Source: Pseudomonadota bacterium
GTDB lineage: Bacteria; Pseudomonadota; Gammaproteobacteria; Steroidobacterales; Steroidobacteraceae
NCBI GenBank assembly: GCA_021847105.1
Contig: JAJZUT010000008.1
Location: 62,001-126,000 of the forward strand
Direction of reading: 5' to 3'
DNA: 64,000 nt
Position 1 is the stretch's first letter. Every line of letters starts with the position of its first letter. Below, in pieces: positions 9,735 to 19,226 of this stretch. The notes below the pieces were generated by a model that saw nothing but the letters and a program-made list of their open reading frames with translations, made no database searches and had not been told where the DNA came from. Position numbers and translations under genes: made by a program.

Positions 9735-11375
9735 ATGAGCGCAACTCTGCGAACTGGAATCCTGCGGCACGGCTGCCGCGCGCTGGCGGCCGTCTCGGCG
9801 CTGACCCTCGCCGCCGTGGCCCCGGCACTGGCGGGCACGGCGCAACCCGCTGCGCCCGCCGCTCACGGCAATCCGTATTTCCGCACCGTCACCAGCACCT
9901 CCGAGGGAACGGTGACCGTCGAAGGCAAGACGATCCACTACCACGCAGTGGCAGGCATCATCGTGGTGCACGCTGCGGGCTGGAACGACGCCACGGACGC
10001 CTACGGCCCAGGGCAACCTGAGCCGGGCAAGGCGAAGTCAGTGCCGCCTGAGGCGTCGATGTTCTACGTCGCGTATTTCAAGGATGGGGCCCATCCGAGC
10101 AAACGTCCGATTACGTTTCTCTACAACGGCGGGCCCGGCTCTTCTTCGGTGTGGCTGCACATGGGTGCCTTCGGTCCGCGCCGGGTGGTCACCAGCGATC
10201 ACACGCACACCCCGCCGGCACCGTACCAGCTGGTCGACAACCACTACAGCCTGCTCGATGCCAGTGATCTGGTGTTCGTCGATGCCCCAGGTACCGGGTT
10301 CGGCCGGGTGCGCGGTGCGGATGCGGCCGCGCACTTCTTCGGCGCCGACCAGGATGTGCATGCGTTCTCCGAGTTCATCATGCAGTTCCTCTCGAAGTAC
10401 GGTCGGTGGAACTCGCCGAAATACCTGTTCGGGGAGAGTTACGGCACGCCGCGCTCGGCGAATCTGATCAACGTTCTGACGACGGACGACAACATCGACT
10501 TCAACGGCGTGATTCTGCTCTCGCAGATCCTCAACTACGACAACTCGACCGGACTTGCGCAGTTCGACCCAGGCATCGACATTTCGTACGAGCTGGCGCT
10601 GCCGAGCATGACGGCGACCGCGTGGTATCACCACATGCTCCCCGACAGCTCACAACCGCTGAAGCCGCTGCTCGCCAAGGTCGAGCACTTCGCGCTCACC
10701 CAGTACGCGCAGGCGCTGCGGGCGGGCTCCCAGCTGAGCGCGACGGACTTCGATACGGTTGCCGCCAAGCTGCACGAGTACACCGGGCTGCCGGTCTCGT
10801 ACATCGAGAAGGCAAATCTGCGCATCGATGGCGGTCAGTTCGAGCATGAGCTCCTCGCCGGCAAGGATGAGACCACCGGGCGGCTGGACACACGCTTCTC
10901 CGGACCCTCGCTCAATCCGCTCAGCGAGCGCGCTGGGTACGATCCCCAGTCTTCGGCCATCAGCTCCGCCTACGTCGCCGCGTTCAACTCCTACGTACGA
11001 GCGGACCTGCACTACGGCGATAGCATGAAATACCTGCCGGAGATCCCGCTGTGGCGCACGTGGGACTTCACGCATCGCCCACCGGGGGCGAGCTTCGGCT
11101 TCCCGCAGGCGCTCAATGTGATTCCCGACCTCGCCAACGCCATGAAGCAGGACCCGAACCTGAAGGTCATGCTGAACGGCGGCTACTTCGACCTCGCTAC
11201 GCCGTTCTTCGAAGGAATCTACGAGATGCGGCATCTGCCGATGCCGCGCAAGCTGCAGGCGAACATTCAATACCATTACTACATGTCCGGACACATGGTG
11301 TATGTGCACGTCCCGGCGCTGAAGCAACTGCACGACAACGTTGCGGCCTTCATCGCCTCGACCGACCAGCAGTAA
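9735..11375 (+). CDS. Peptidase family S10 (serine carboxypeptidase-like) exported protein, copy 2
   Basis: The 546-residue paralogue of the preceding gene keeps the whole chain: YNGGPGSS, nucleophile Ser235 in FGESYGTPRS, Asp in NGGYFDLATPF and His in MSGHMVYV. Its N-terminus has a conventional signal peptide ending near APALAG, without a lipobox, unlike copy 1. This suggests different final locations. The ribosome site GGAGG overlaps the end of copy 1. A strong terminator follows 18 nt after the stop. The pair arose by tandem duplication and probably cleaves extracytoplasmic peptides. Confidence 0.9.
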   Translation: MSATLRTGILRHGCRALAAVSALTLAAVAPALAGTAQPAAPAAHGNPYFRTVTSTSEGTVTVEGKTIHYHAVAGIIVVHAAGWNDATDAYGPGQPEPGKAKSVPPEASMFYVAYFKDGAHPSKRPITFLYNGGPGSSSVWLHMGAFGPRRVVTSDHTHTPPAPYQLVDNHYSLLDASDLVFVDAPGTGFGRVRGADAAAHFFGADQDVHAFSEFIMQFLSKYGRWNSPKYLFGESYGTPRSANLINVLTTDDNIDFNGVILLSQILNYDNSTGLAQFDPGIDISYELALPSMTATAWYHHMLPDSSQPLKPLLAKVEHFALTQYAQALRAGSQLSATDFDTVAAKLHEYTGLPVSYIEKANLRIDGGQFEHELLAGKDETTGRLDTRFSGPSLNPLSERAGYDPQSSAISSAYVAAFNSYVRADLHYGDSMKYLPEIPLWRTWDFTHRPPGASFGFPQALNVIPDLANAMKQDPNLKVMLNGGYFDLATPFFEGIYEMRHLPMPRKLQANIQYHYYMSGHMVYVHVPALKQLHDNVAAFIASTDQQ

Positions 11376-11392
11376 CCGCAGAACGCTCGTTC

Positions 11393-11432
11393 GCGCCCGG
11401 CGGGGACGGTGTCCCCCCGGGCGCTTTCTTTT
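11393..11432 (+). terminator. Intrinsic terminator of the S10 peptidase operon
   Basis: A near-perfect stem pairs GCGCCCGG (11393-11400) with CCGGGCGC (11417-11424), continued by GGGGAC/GTCCCC around a GGT loop with one bulged C. The T-rich run TTTCTTTT (11425-11432) follows directly. This is the clearest Rho-independent terminator in the window. Confidence 0.92.
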
Positions 11433-11522
11433 CCGCCACACGGGCTCCCGACATCGAACGGGCCGGCAAGCTCGCTCTGGTATAGTGACGTCTACCTCGC
11501 CCGACACGCCGATTGAGGCGCC

Positions 11523-12047
11523 GTGACCTTGGCCGAGCCGCAGATCCGCCTCGCAGCTGCCGCCGATGCCCGTGCCGTCAGCACGTTGCTCAGCGGATTC
11601 GGTGACACCTATCTGCACACACCCACCGCCGAGGAGACCACCGCCTTCTTCAACAGTATCAGCGAGCCGGCCATTCGCGCACTGATCGAACGTACCGACA
11701 TGACGTACATCGTGGCCGAAGCATCCCATCTCGTGCCGCTCGCGGGCGCTGCGGCGCTGCGCAGCGACGGGCTGCTGTTTCATCTGTTCGTGCATTCCGA
11801 TTGTCAACGGCAGGGTCTTGGCCGGCGACTGTGGGAATGGCTGCGCGATCGGGCGCGTCACGCCGGCTATGAAGGGCCATTCACGGTGCACTCGAGCCTC
11901 AATGCCGTGTCGGTGTACGAGCGCTTCGGCTTCAAGGTGAGCGGCGCCCGCCTGATGCGCCTCGGCGGTATATCGGTCCCGATGCGGCTCGAGCCGCCAT
12001 CGGGCCCTGAAAACCACGCCCGCCCACGCGGGCTGCCCGCACAGTAA
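11523..12047 (+). CDS. GNAT-family N-acetyltransferase
   Basis: The 174-residue protein begins with GTG at 11523. It has the GNAT acetyl-CoA-binding segment LFHLFVHSDCQRQGLGRRLW (Q-x-x-G-x-G loop), the preceding beta strand with AGAAALRSDG, and a late SVYERFGFKVSG motif. The substrate is not predictable from sequence. It stands between the peptidase terminator and the amidohydrolase gene on the same strand, with its own presumed promoter in 11433-11522. Confidence 0.85.
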   Translation: MTLAEPQIRLAAAADARAVSTLLSGFGDTYLHTPTAEETTAFFNSISEPAIRALIERTDMTYIVAEASHLVPLAGAAALRSDGLLFHLFVHSDCQRQGLGRRLWEWLRDRARHAGYEGPFTVHSSLNAVSVYERFGFKVSGARLMRLGGISVPMRLEPPSGPENHARPRGLPAQ

Positions 12048-12153
12048 ACTAGCCGAACCCGCCCTGAAGCGCTCGATCCGAGGGATTGGGCGCTATCGGG
12101 CGCAGCGCACCGATGCCTGCCCGCGTGCGGCAGCGAAACCGGAGGAACCCGCC

Positions 12154-13326
12154 TTGTCAGCACAGCACTCTGCGGCAGCCGTCTCGGGCGAGCTGCTCGC
12201 GCAAGCCACCGCATGGCGGCACGATCTGCATCGGCATCCCGAATTGGCCTACGGCGAGCATCGCACCGCGGAATTCATCGCACGCCAACTGACGCAATTC
12301 GGCTTGCAAGTGCACCGAGGACTCGGGGGCACGGGGGTCGTGGGCACGATCCGACGCGGCACGGGTCGCCGCAGCATCGGTATCCGTGCCGATATGGACG
12401 CACTACCGATTCAGGAGACGAGCGGCGTCGAGCATGCCTCAAGCGCCTCGGGCGTCATGCATGCCTGCGGACACGATGGACATACGACAATGGCCCTCGC
12501 CGCCGCCGCCCTCTGCGCACAGCTGCCAGGACTCGACGGGACGGTGCACTTCATCTTCCAGCCAGCTGAGGAAAACGAAGGCGGCGGGCGCCGGATGGTC
12601 GAGGACGGCCTGTTCAAATTGTTTCCGTGCGAGCGCATCTATGCGCTGCACAACTGGCCGGCGCTGCCGGCCGGTGCCTGTGTCGCCCTCGATGGCGCCA
12701 TGATGGCGGCGCTCGACACATTCGAGATCATCGTGCGGGGCCGGGGCTGCCATGGCGCCATGCCGCACGAGGGAGTCGATCCGATTCTCGCCGCCGCGCA
12801 GCTCGTCTCCGCCCTGCAGAGCATTGTCAGCCGAAATGTCGATCCGCTGCAGTCGGCCGTGGTCTCGGTGACGCAGATTCAGGCTGGAGACACCTGGAAC
12901 GTCATCCCCGACAGCTGCCAGATCCGTGGCAGCACCCGTTGGTATGAGGCCGCAGTGGGCAATCGCATCGCCGAGCGCATACCCCATCTCGCGCGCTCAC
13001 TCGCCGAAGCGTTGGATTGCAGCGCCGACATTCACTACGAGAAGCGCTTTCCCGCAACCATCAACGAACCGTCAGCTGCCCGCTTGGTCCGCGACGTTGC
13101 CGCCGGAATCGGAATGCCGGTGATGGACGCCCATCCCAGTATGGCGTCGGAGGACTTCGCCTACATGCTACAGGCGGTTCCGGGCTGCTACCTGTGGCTT
13201 GGAGCTGCGCGCGAGGGCGAGAATCCCGGGCTGCATTCGCCCCGCTACGATTTCAACGATGCAGTGCTCTCACGGGGCATCCAGTTGTGGGTGGCGCTCG
13301 TGCAGAGTTGCCTCTCCCGTCCCTAG
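12154..13326 (+). CDS. M20D-family amidohydrolase (hippurate/N-acyl-amino-acid hydrolase type)
   Basis: The 390-residue metallohydrolase has the M20D metal ligands in MHACGHDGHT (about residue 105), the catalytic Glu pair in FQPAEENEGGG, and the late SMASEDFAYM motif. The start is TTG at 12154, fixed by a strong GGAGGAA six nt upstream (12141-12147). Family members release amino acids from N-acyl or N-aroyl amides in the cytosol. A permease gene follows on the same strand about 300 bp later, which suggests import of a conjugate or of the freed amino acid. The substrate is inferred only at family level. Confidence 0.88.
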   Translation: MSAQHSAAAVSGELLAQATAWRHDLHRHPELAYGEHRTAEFIARQLTQFGLQVHRGLGGTGVVGTIRRGTGRRSIGIRADMDALPIQETSGVEHASSASGVMHACGHDGHTTMALAAAALCAQLPGLDGTVHFIFQPAEENEGGGRRMVEDGLFKLFPCERIYALHNWPALPAGACVALDGAMMAALDTFEIIVRGRGCHGAMPHEGVDPILAAAQLVSALQSIVSRNVDPLQSAVVSVTQIQAGDTWNVIPDSCQIRGSTRWYEAAVGNRIAERIPHLARSLAEALDCSADIHYEKRFPATINEPSAARLVRDVAAGIGMPVMDAHPSMASEDFAYMLQAVPGCYLWLGAAREGENPGLHSPRYDFNDAVLSRGIQLWVALVQSCLSRP

Positions 13327-13629
13327 TGCGAATGTGAATAAGCGGTGCGCTTCAGTCATACTACTGCAGCAGCACTCGATGCCTGTGGGCCGGGATCGTG
13401 GTTCGTGGGCTGTGCTGGCCGCGGCTCGCTCACAACGCGGCCACCCCATCCTTGTCGCACTCCCGGCAGCCGGACACGTGGACGGACCGCGAGCCCCGTG
13501 TTACAAGCTCCATGCATTCCGACTCCGATTGCGATGTCGTGATTATTCAATGGAACCGGCGCGCCGATGCTCGAAAGCCCACGCCCGGCATCCGCATGAT
13601 TGCCGGTCAATCGCCCGCGAGAGGCCACT
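13327..13629. other. Intergenic region before the permease gene
   Basis: No gene supported by homology or composition. The right end holds the ribosome site GAGAGG, 5 nt before the TTG start of the permease. I see no hairpin terminator and no convincing sigma-70 promoter. Confidence 0.4.
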
Positions 13630-15174
13630 TTGAACACTGAATCGAAAACTGCCTCCCACTCAGGCGCCGACAGCGGCATGGAGCATTTCGGCTACAAGGA
13701 ATCGCTCGCTCGCAGCATCGGGTCATTCGGCAGCTTCGCCGCCGGGGTCAGTTACATCTCGATCCTCACCGGCACCTTCCAGCTGTTCTATTTTGGCTTC
13801 GGCACCGCCGGGCCGGCCTATCTGTGGTCCTGGCCACTGGTGTTCCTAGGCCAGTTGGCTGTTGCCCTGTGCTTCATGGAGCTGTCCGCGAAATACCCTG
13901 TGGCCGGGTCGGTCTACAACTGGTCGAAGATTCTCGGCAGCCGGATCGTCGGCTGGTCGTCCGGCTGGCTGATGCTCACCGCCTCCATTGTCACGCTGTC
14001 CGCGGTCGTGCTGGCATTGCAGCTCAACCTGCCGCGACTGTGGAGTGGCTTCCAGATCGTCGGCAACGGCAGCGGTCCGTACGACTTTGCGACGAACGCG
14101 GTGATCCTCGGCACGGTCCTGATCGTGTTCACGACCGTCGTCAATGCGATCGGCGTACGGCTGATGACGATGATCAACAGCGCCGGGGTCTTCATTGAGC
14201 TGATCGCCGCCTGTCTGATTGCGATTCTGCTCGCAGTGCACCTCAAGCGGGGACCCGAGGTATTCTTTTCGACCAACGGTTACGGTGCCGGCAAAAGCTT
14301 TGGCTTCCTGAGCGATTTCCTGGTCGCCTCGCTGGCCTCCGGATACGTCATGTACGGCTTCGATACCGCCAGCTCCCTGGGTGAGGAGACATTCGAACCG
14401 CGACGTACCGCCCCTCGGGCGATTCTCAGGGCCATCCTGGCCTCATTCGTCATCGGCGGCGCGATCCTGCTGTTCGCGATCCTGGCGGCGCCCAACCTGC
14501 ATGATCCGGAAATCGGCTCGGGCGGCGGCGGTCTGCAGTACATCATCGAGCAAGTGATGTGGGGGCCGCTCGGAAAGATCTTCCTGATCTGCATCGTGGT
14601 CGCGGTCACCGTCTGTTCGCTAGCGGTGCATACCGCAGCGATCCGCCTGACTTTCGCAATGGCCCGCGATAACGCGCTGCCGTTCGGGGAGAAGCTCGCG
14701 TCCGTCAACGCTCAGACTCAAACTCCGATTATTCCGGCCGTCGTGATTGGCGTGATTGCCGAGCTGATCCTCGTGCTCAACATCGGACAGCCGAAGATAT
14801 TCACCGTGCTGACCTCGATCGCCGTCATCATGATTTATCTGTCGTATCTGATGGTGACAGTCCCCTTGCTGCGCAAACGCCTGAGTGGGCACTGGCCGCC
14901 CCCGGATCTGGCGACGAACGGCTACTTCACCATGGGCCGGTGGGGGATGCTGGTGAACATCATCGCGGTGCTCTGGGGCGCCGGCATGGCGCTCAATCTC
15001 GCCTGGCCCCGCAAGGCCGTCTACGGCGCCCCCTGGTATAACACTTGGGGCGCATTCGTCTACATCGGGGTGATTCTCGGCGCCGGACTGTGGTGGTACG
15101 CCGCCAAAGGCCGTCATCATATCGGCACTCTGGCATCGCATTCCCTGGCGGCAAACGAATCGACGCAGGCCTAA
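13630..15174 (+). CDS. APC-superfamily amino-acid permease
   Basis: The 514-residue integral membrane protein has about 12 helices and the APC N-terminal pattern SIGSFGSFAAGVSYISILTG. It continues with FMELSAKYPVAGSVYNW and FDTASSLGEETFEPRRTAPRAI in the cytoplasmic loop, characteristic of the amino acid/choline permease group. The start is taken as TTG at 13630, preceded by GAGAGG. An ATG at 13678 lies closer to the conserved part but has no ribosome site. It probably imports an amino acid or amine and may work with the M20D hydrolase upstream. The specificity is unknown. Confidence 0.85.
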   Translation: MNTESKTASHSGADSGMEHFGYKESLARSIGSFGSFAAGVSYISILTGTFQLFYFGFGTAGPAYLWSWPLVFLGQLAVALCFMELSAKYPVAGSVYNWSKILGSRIVGWSSGWLMLTASIVTLSAVVLALQLNLPRLWSGFQIVGNGSGPYDFATNAVILGTVLIVFTTVVNAIGVRLMTMINSAGVFIELIAACLIAILLAVHLKRGPEVFFSTNGYGAGKSFGFLSDFLVASLASGYVMYGFDTASSLGEETFEPRRTAPRAILRAILASFVIGGAILLFAILAAPNLHDPEIGSGGGGLQYIIEQVMWGPLGKIFLICIVVAVTVCSLAVHTAAIRLTFAMARDNALPFGEKLASVNAQTQTPIIPAVVIGVIAELILVLNIGQPKIFTVLTSIAVIMIYLSYLMVTVPLLRKRLSGHWPPPDLATNGYFTMGRWGMLVNIIAVLWGAGMALNLAWPRKAVYGAPWYNTWGAFVYIGVILGAGLWWYAAKGRHHIGTLASHSLAANESTQA

Positions 15175-15196
15175 CCGGGCATCGCGCACCGATAGG

Positions 15197-15223
15197 CCCC
15201 TGACCGCATCTGCCGGTCAGGGG
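15197..15223 (+). terminator. Hairpin 3' of the permease gene
   Basis: Perfect 10-bp stem CCCCTGACCG (15197-15206) and CGGTCAGGGG (15214-15223) with a 7-nt loop, 22 nt after the permease stop. No T-tract follows, so termination may be incomplete or Rho-assisted. Confidence 0.6.
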
Positions 15224-15949
15224 CGACCCCGGAATGCTCGTCTTGCCTCGCACATACGGGCCCGGCACTCACCCTCGAGCACCTCTGGACCAGCGCCCGC
15301 CAGCCGCGCAGCGCTACAGTTTCGGAGTTGCCTCGTAGAAATCTGCCTCCGGTGCATGAGCATTTCCTTGATTCACACATTGCGCCGTCGATCGTGAGGA
15401 GAGTGGATCGTTACGTGAAGAACCGGGCGTCACCGTCCCGATGCGCCTAATCATCCCCCCACGCAGCGCCTGCACAATACCGTTGACTGGATTGCGATCG
15501 ACACGGTCACCGCATTCGATGGACTCCGCCGGCCCTGCGAACTGCCGGCCCGTCATCGAAGCGCACCTCGGCATGCTCAGCGCACGCCCCGTTCCGGGGC
15601 GACAATCGCAGCCAATGTACTAGCACAATCAGATGGGCCAGATTGACGGCAATCGGTGGATTCCGCCAGAAGCGCGGCGCCGAAGATGAGGCCGATCGCA
15701 ACGCCGACCGCCTGCCGAGCGAACTGTGTCTCCGCTTCAGTCGGCCAAGCCGTGCACCACCAGCCGGCTCACGATTGAGACGGCTTGCGCGCGCAATCCA
15801 AAACGCCCCCTCTCCTCCGACGTTCCCGATGCCACATCGGTCATCCTCCGGCTGGAGCGCGGCCTTCAATCCTCGCCGGGCCGTCGGCGAGCGTCGCAGC
15901 GGTACTTGTGGACCCGCCGCGACGCTCGACCTCTACCGACCCGAGTACC
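15224..15949. other. Long stretch without a recognisable gene
   Basis: About 725 bp between the permease hairpin and the convergent TonB-receptor gene. Frames on both strands are short, mutually overlapping and without homology or ribosome sites. Composition remains GC-rich. It could be a decayed gene; a minus-strand frame around 15507-15869 encodes a short hydrophobic patch (AVNLAHLIVLVHWLRL), but nothing is recognisable. No tRNA, repeat or CRISPR is seen. Confidence 0.45.
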
Positions 15950-18589
15950 TCACTGATGCTGCTCGAAGTGATAACTGAAGGTCAGTTCGAGCACGCGCGG
16001 ACGCATTGGCGTCTCGGTGAGCGTGAACTGCGTGTCCGTCGTGAAGAGACTCTTGTCCACGTTCGTGAGGTTGGTGCCGACGAGCGACACCGTCCAGCTG
16101 TCTTTGGAGACTCCGAGCGACGCATTGTATGTCGTCCACGATGGGAGCGGAAAACCGGAGAAATATGCGGTTGAGGAAATCGATGCCGCCGAATGCTGGA
16201 ATCCGGCCTGCACGAACGCCAGGTACGAGCCCACCGGGCGCTCGTACCGCACGCGCAAATTCGCCTTGAACGGCGGCGAGAGCGCCAGATTTCCACCTCG
16301 CGGACCGAATGGGTTGCGCACCGGAACGGCCACCCCACCGACGTAGCGCGTAATGATCGGCTTGCCGTAGTTTGCACTCGCCGGATTATTGTCGATGAGC
16401 GCCGGCGAATTGATCTGCTCGCCACTGTTGAGCGCAAATGATCCCTCCACGGTAAGACCCGTCATCGGCCGCGCAGCGATCTGCATCTCGATGCCCTTCA
16501 GACGGTAATGCGGACCATTCGTGAAGAAGGTCAGATTGCCGAAACCACACTGCGGACAGAAGAACTCGGTCTGCACATGATTCCAGCTCTCCTGATAGAG
16601 CGCGCCGTTGATGCGCATCTTGCCGTCGAAAAGCGTCGCCTTCCAGCCGAGCTCATTGTTGGTGAGAATATCCGATGTGTAGTTGATGGGCGTGAAGAAC
16701 TGTGGCACACCGTTCTGATCAGGAAGTTCCGCCGAGGTGCCTCGATTGAATCCCCCCGGACGGAAGCCTTGCGAGTAGGTGTAGTACACCATCACGTCCG
16801 GGGTGAGGTGCCAACTCAGACTCGCCCGTCCGAGATGCCCGGTTTCCACCAGGGTATGATTCTGGTTTGCGAAATTGGTGCCATTCGAACTCAGGCAGGG
16901 ACCAAAATAGGTGGTCGGACTCGACTGCTTGCAGCCGAAACTGCCGACATCACCGCCGATCTCCGAGCTGTACATGTCGAAGTAGCGCATGCCGCCGGTA
17001 ATCGTCAGTGTATGAGGAATGATGTCGAAGCTGGTCGAGATGTAGGCTGCCTTCTGGATGAACACTCGCTTGAAGTCATCGAAGAAGGCAGTACTGGCGT
17101 TGCGCACCCCAGGCACAACGGCCGGCACATTCGGCCACGGCTGCACTGGCAGGAAGCAATTTGAAGTCGGACCACTCGGTGCGCAATCGGGAACGCTCTT
17201 GTACTGCCAGGCGGTGTCATCGAAGATGTTCAGATCCTGGTAGAACAACCCCGCGATTGCGCGCAGCCGCCAGGAACTCGGGGTGCTCACGCGCAGCTCC
17301 TGCTGCAGATCCGTATTGCGCACGCTCTCACGCCACACGGCGCTCGGCGAATAGCAGGTCGCGTCCGCGTTTCCAGCAGTCCCACTGTAGGAGACGCCCG
17401 TGCACTGATAATAGTATCCGTAACGACCGCGCGCGTAATTCGTGTAATCCTGAACCTGATCCACGTTGCGGTCGAGATAGGATCCGGAATAGACCAGGCT
17501 CAACGGTCCGGCATCGCCATGCACCGTGAGTGCAGTGTCCTCGAATCGGTCCTTGTTGAAGGAGGGATTGAACAGATTGACAGACAACGCCGGTAGCGGG
17601 ACGCTGCCCACCGGCACTCCCGTCGCGTCGTTCACTTTTGCGCCTTCGGTACCATAGGGCATCTGATAGAAAACGCCCTGTGCATCCATGTTCTGGTACA
17701 TCTGCGTGAGCAGGACATTCCAGTTTTCGTTGATCTTGTAAAGCACCTCGCCGCGGATGCCTTTATACGTCAGCGGATTGATGTGTCGCGCTGCGATCTG
17801 GTAATTGTTTATAGAGACGCTGTCTGTCGGAACGACGCCGCCGTTGGCAGCCGCGATGCCAAGATCCGTGCTGCCACGCGAGAATGTCGCAGGCAGATTG
17901 TTGATGTAGCCACCGCGATCGTCAGTAAAGAACACAAGGCGGGCCGCGAGTCGATTCGTGATCAGCGGCAGATTGAATACCGCGTTCACATTACTGTTCG
18001 GCCCCCCATGGGCGGTGATGCCATAGCCCGCGTTCACATCCACCGAAAGCGTATTCAGCCGTGGCTTGTTCGTGATGTAGCGAATGGCACCCGCTTCGGC
18101 GCCTGCGCCGAATAGAGTGCCCTGGGGCCCCTCGTCTACTTCGATCCGCTGCAGATCCACCGCATAGACATCGAGATTTCGGGCCGGCAGCATCAGCGAC
18201 TGGCCATCGAGATAGGTTCCGACGTTCGGAAAGTCACCGACCGAATCCTCTCCCTGCGTGCCGGCGTTCGTGGTGCTCAGGCCGCGCATGAACACCATTT
18301 CCTGACCCGGACCCATGCTCGCAGTGGTGACATTGGGCAGGTAACTCAAATAGCCCGACAGCGTATGCACGTTGAGGTGCCGCAGTGTCCGCGCGGTCAG
18401 AGCCTGAATCGCAATCGGAACATTCTGCAGGTTCTCGGCGCGGCGCGTTGCCGTGACAATGACTTCCTGCAGATGCGAGCCACTGGCTGCCGGGGCACTC
18501 GAGGCGGAATCGGCTGCGAGGACACCGTGCGCGGCGGCCACACCGAGTATGGCGGCAACCGTCCGCGACAGAACTGGGTTCGATCTCAT
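15950..18589 (-). CDS. TonB-dependent outer-membrane receptor
   Basis: The 879-residue protein starts at ATG 18587-18589 with a signal peptide (RTVAAILGVAAAHGVLAADS). A TonB-box-like LQEVIVTATRR comes next, then the plug domain (NVPIAIQALTA, VFMRGLSTTN, IEVDEGPQGTLFGAGAEAGAI). The rest is a 22-strand barrel ending in LELTFSYHFEQHQ. It belongs to the large TonB receptors without a fused N-terminal regulatory domain, often for plant- or lignin-derived compounds or siderophores. It stands alone, with no adjacent transporter or TonB genes, so the ligand cannot be assigned. Confidence 0.9.
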   Translation of the reverse strand: MRSNPVLSRTVAAILGVAAAHGVLAADSASSAPAASGSHLQEVIVTATRRAENLQNVPIAIQALTARTLRHLNVHTLSGYLSYLPNVTTASMGPGQEMVFMRGLSTTNAGTQGEDSVGDFPNVGTYLDGQSLMLPARNLDVYAVDLQRIEVDEGPQGTLFGAGAEAGAIRYITNKPRLNTLSVDVNAGYGITAHGGPNSNVNAVFNLPLITNRLAARLVFFTDDRGGYINNLPATFSRGSTDLGIAAANGGVVPTDSVSINNYQIAARHINPLTYKGIRGEVLYKINENWNVLLTQMYQNMDAQGVFYQMPYGTEGAKVNDATGVPVGSVPLPALSVNLFNPSFNKDRFEDTALTVHGDAGPLSLVYSGSYLDRNVDQVQDYTNYARGRYGYYYQCTGVSYSGTAGNADATCYSPSAVWRESVRNTDLQQELRVSTPSSWRLRAIAGLFYQDLNIFDDTAWQYKSVPDCAPSGPTSNCFLPVQPWPNVPAVVPGVRNASTAFFDDFKRVFIQKAAYISTSFDIIPHTLTITGGMRYFDMYSSEIGGDVGSFGCKQSSPTTYFGPCLSSNGTNFANQNHTLVETGHLGRASLSWHLTPDVMVYYTYSQGFRPGGFNRGTSAELPDQNGVPQFFTPINYTSDILTNNELGWKATLFDGKMRINGALYQESWNHVQTEFFCPQCGFGNLTFFTNGPHYRLKGIEMQIAARPMTGLTVEGSFALNSGEQINSPALIDNNPASANYGKPIITRYVGGVAVPVRNPFGPRGGNLALSPPFKANLRVRYERPVGSYLAFVQAGFQHSAASISSTAYFSGFPLPSWTTYNASLGVSKDSWTVSLVGTNLTNVDKSLFTTDTQFTLTETPMRPRVLELTFSYHFEQHQ

Positions 18590-19018
18590 AAGGCGTACAC
18601 CCCCGTAGCGAACGGGCGAGACCCCCGGACGCTCAATGCTGCTACCCCCGCAGACCGGCCGCACAGCGTAATTCGCCGCCGCCGCTGCACTTTCTTGTAC
18701 CACGCTCTCGGAACTTGCTGCCGAAATTGCGCCTTATTCCTCCACCGTTCAAGAAGCGCGCAACGGATGAGATGCACACTGCGCCCGAATCCCTAGACGG
18801 ATTGTCCATTTCCGTAATTTCGCACCTACCCAGCGATCCTCAGACCTGCGGACCCGGAGGCAGGGCATCGCTATGATCCTGCAGCACACCGCATAGATCT
18901 GCAGCGAGCGAATCGTTCTGCCTGCAACCTCGCCGAGCCGATTTGGCGTCACGGATGGATTGACTCGCCACCGTCTGCTCCGCTCCACCGCCGGCTGCCG
19001 CGCAGTGCCCCGTAAAGC
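18590..19018. other. Intergenic region upstream of the TonB receptor
   Basis: No gene is supported. The region should contain the promoter of the minus-strand TonB receptor; I see no consensus pair. It ends at the duplicated higA tail that starts at 19019. Confidence 0.4.
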
Positions 19019-19078
19019 ACTCTGTCGACCCGCAAGGACATTGAGCGCAACGTCACGCCCCACGAGGCTACCGCCTGA
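19019..19078 (+). pseudogene. Fragment of a second higA antitoxin gene (C-terminal 19 codons)
   Basis: Reading from 19019 gives TLSTRKDIERNVTPHEATA and a TGA stop. The intact HigA 1,035 bp downstream ends in TLPTRKDIERKVTPREAAA. Five residues differ, and there is no upstream in-frame HigA sequence or start codon. It is a decayed remnant of a second antitoxin gene that lost everything upstream. Confidence 0.85.
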
Positions 19079-19185
19079 TCTGAACCCCGCGGCCTCAACT
19101 CTGCTGTTGATTCCGACGGGCGGGCCACCGGGATTCAGTTTTGATTAGTGAATGAGAAATTCCACTCACATTGATCATCTGATGG

Positions 19186-19226
19186 GCATGAGGGATTCGA
19201 ACCGTCGACCAGCGGATTAAAAGTCC
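19186..19226 (-). pseudogene. Truncated tRNA-Lys remnant (anticodon arm to 3' end)
   Basis: On the minus strand this reads GGACTTTTAATCC (anticodon arm with TTT), then the variable region and T arm GACGGTTCGAATCCCTC, then a degraded 3' acceptor strand ATGCCCA. The intact gene has CCGTC and ACGCCCC at these places, so the T stem and acceptor strand are decayed. The D arm and 5' acceptor strand are missing. It is an integration or duplication scar, not a functional tRNA. Confidence 0.85.

Larger units (their letters stand above)
19019..19226 (+). repeat. Direct repeat copy 1: higA tail + spacer + 3' half of tRNA-Lys
   Basis: This 208-bp segment matches 20054-20266 with scattered substitutions and small indels. 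Order in both copies: higA C-terminal codons, a spacer sharing gctgttgattccgacgg and cagttttgattagtgaatga, then the tRNA-Lys 3' part up to aagtcc in the anticodon stem. The homology stops abruptly at 19226/20266. The copy spacing is about 1,035-1,040 bp, with higBA between. Confidence 0.88.

Noticed and set aside
10650..12017. 455-codon minus-strand frame opposite the second S10 gene and the GNAT gene
   Set aside because: It crosses a strong plus-strand terminator and covers two real genes of opposite sense.
18749..19063. Minus-strand 104-codon frame upstream of the TonB receptor
   Set aside because: No homology and overlaps the higA remnant on the other strand.
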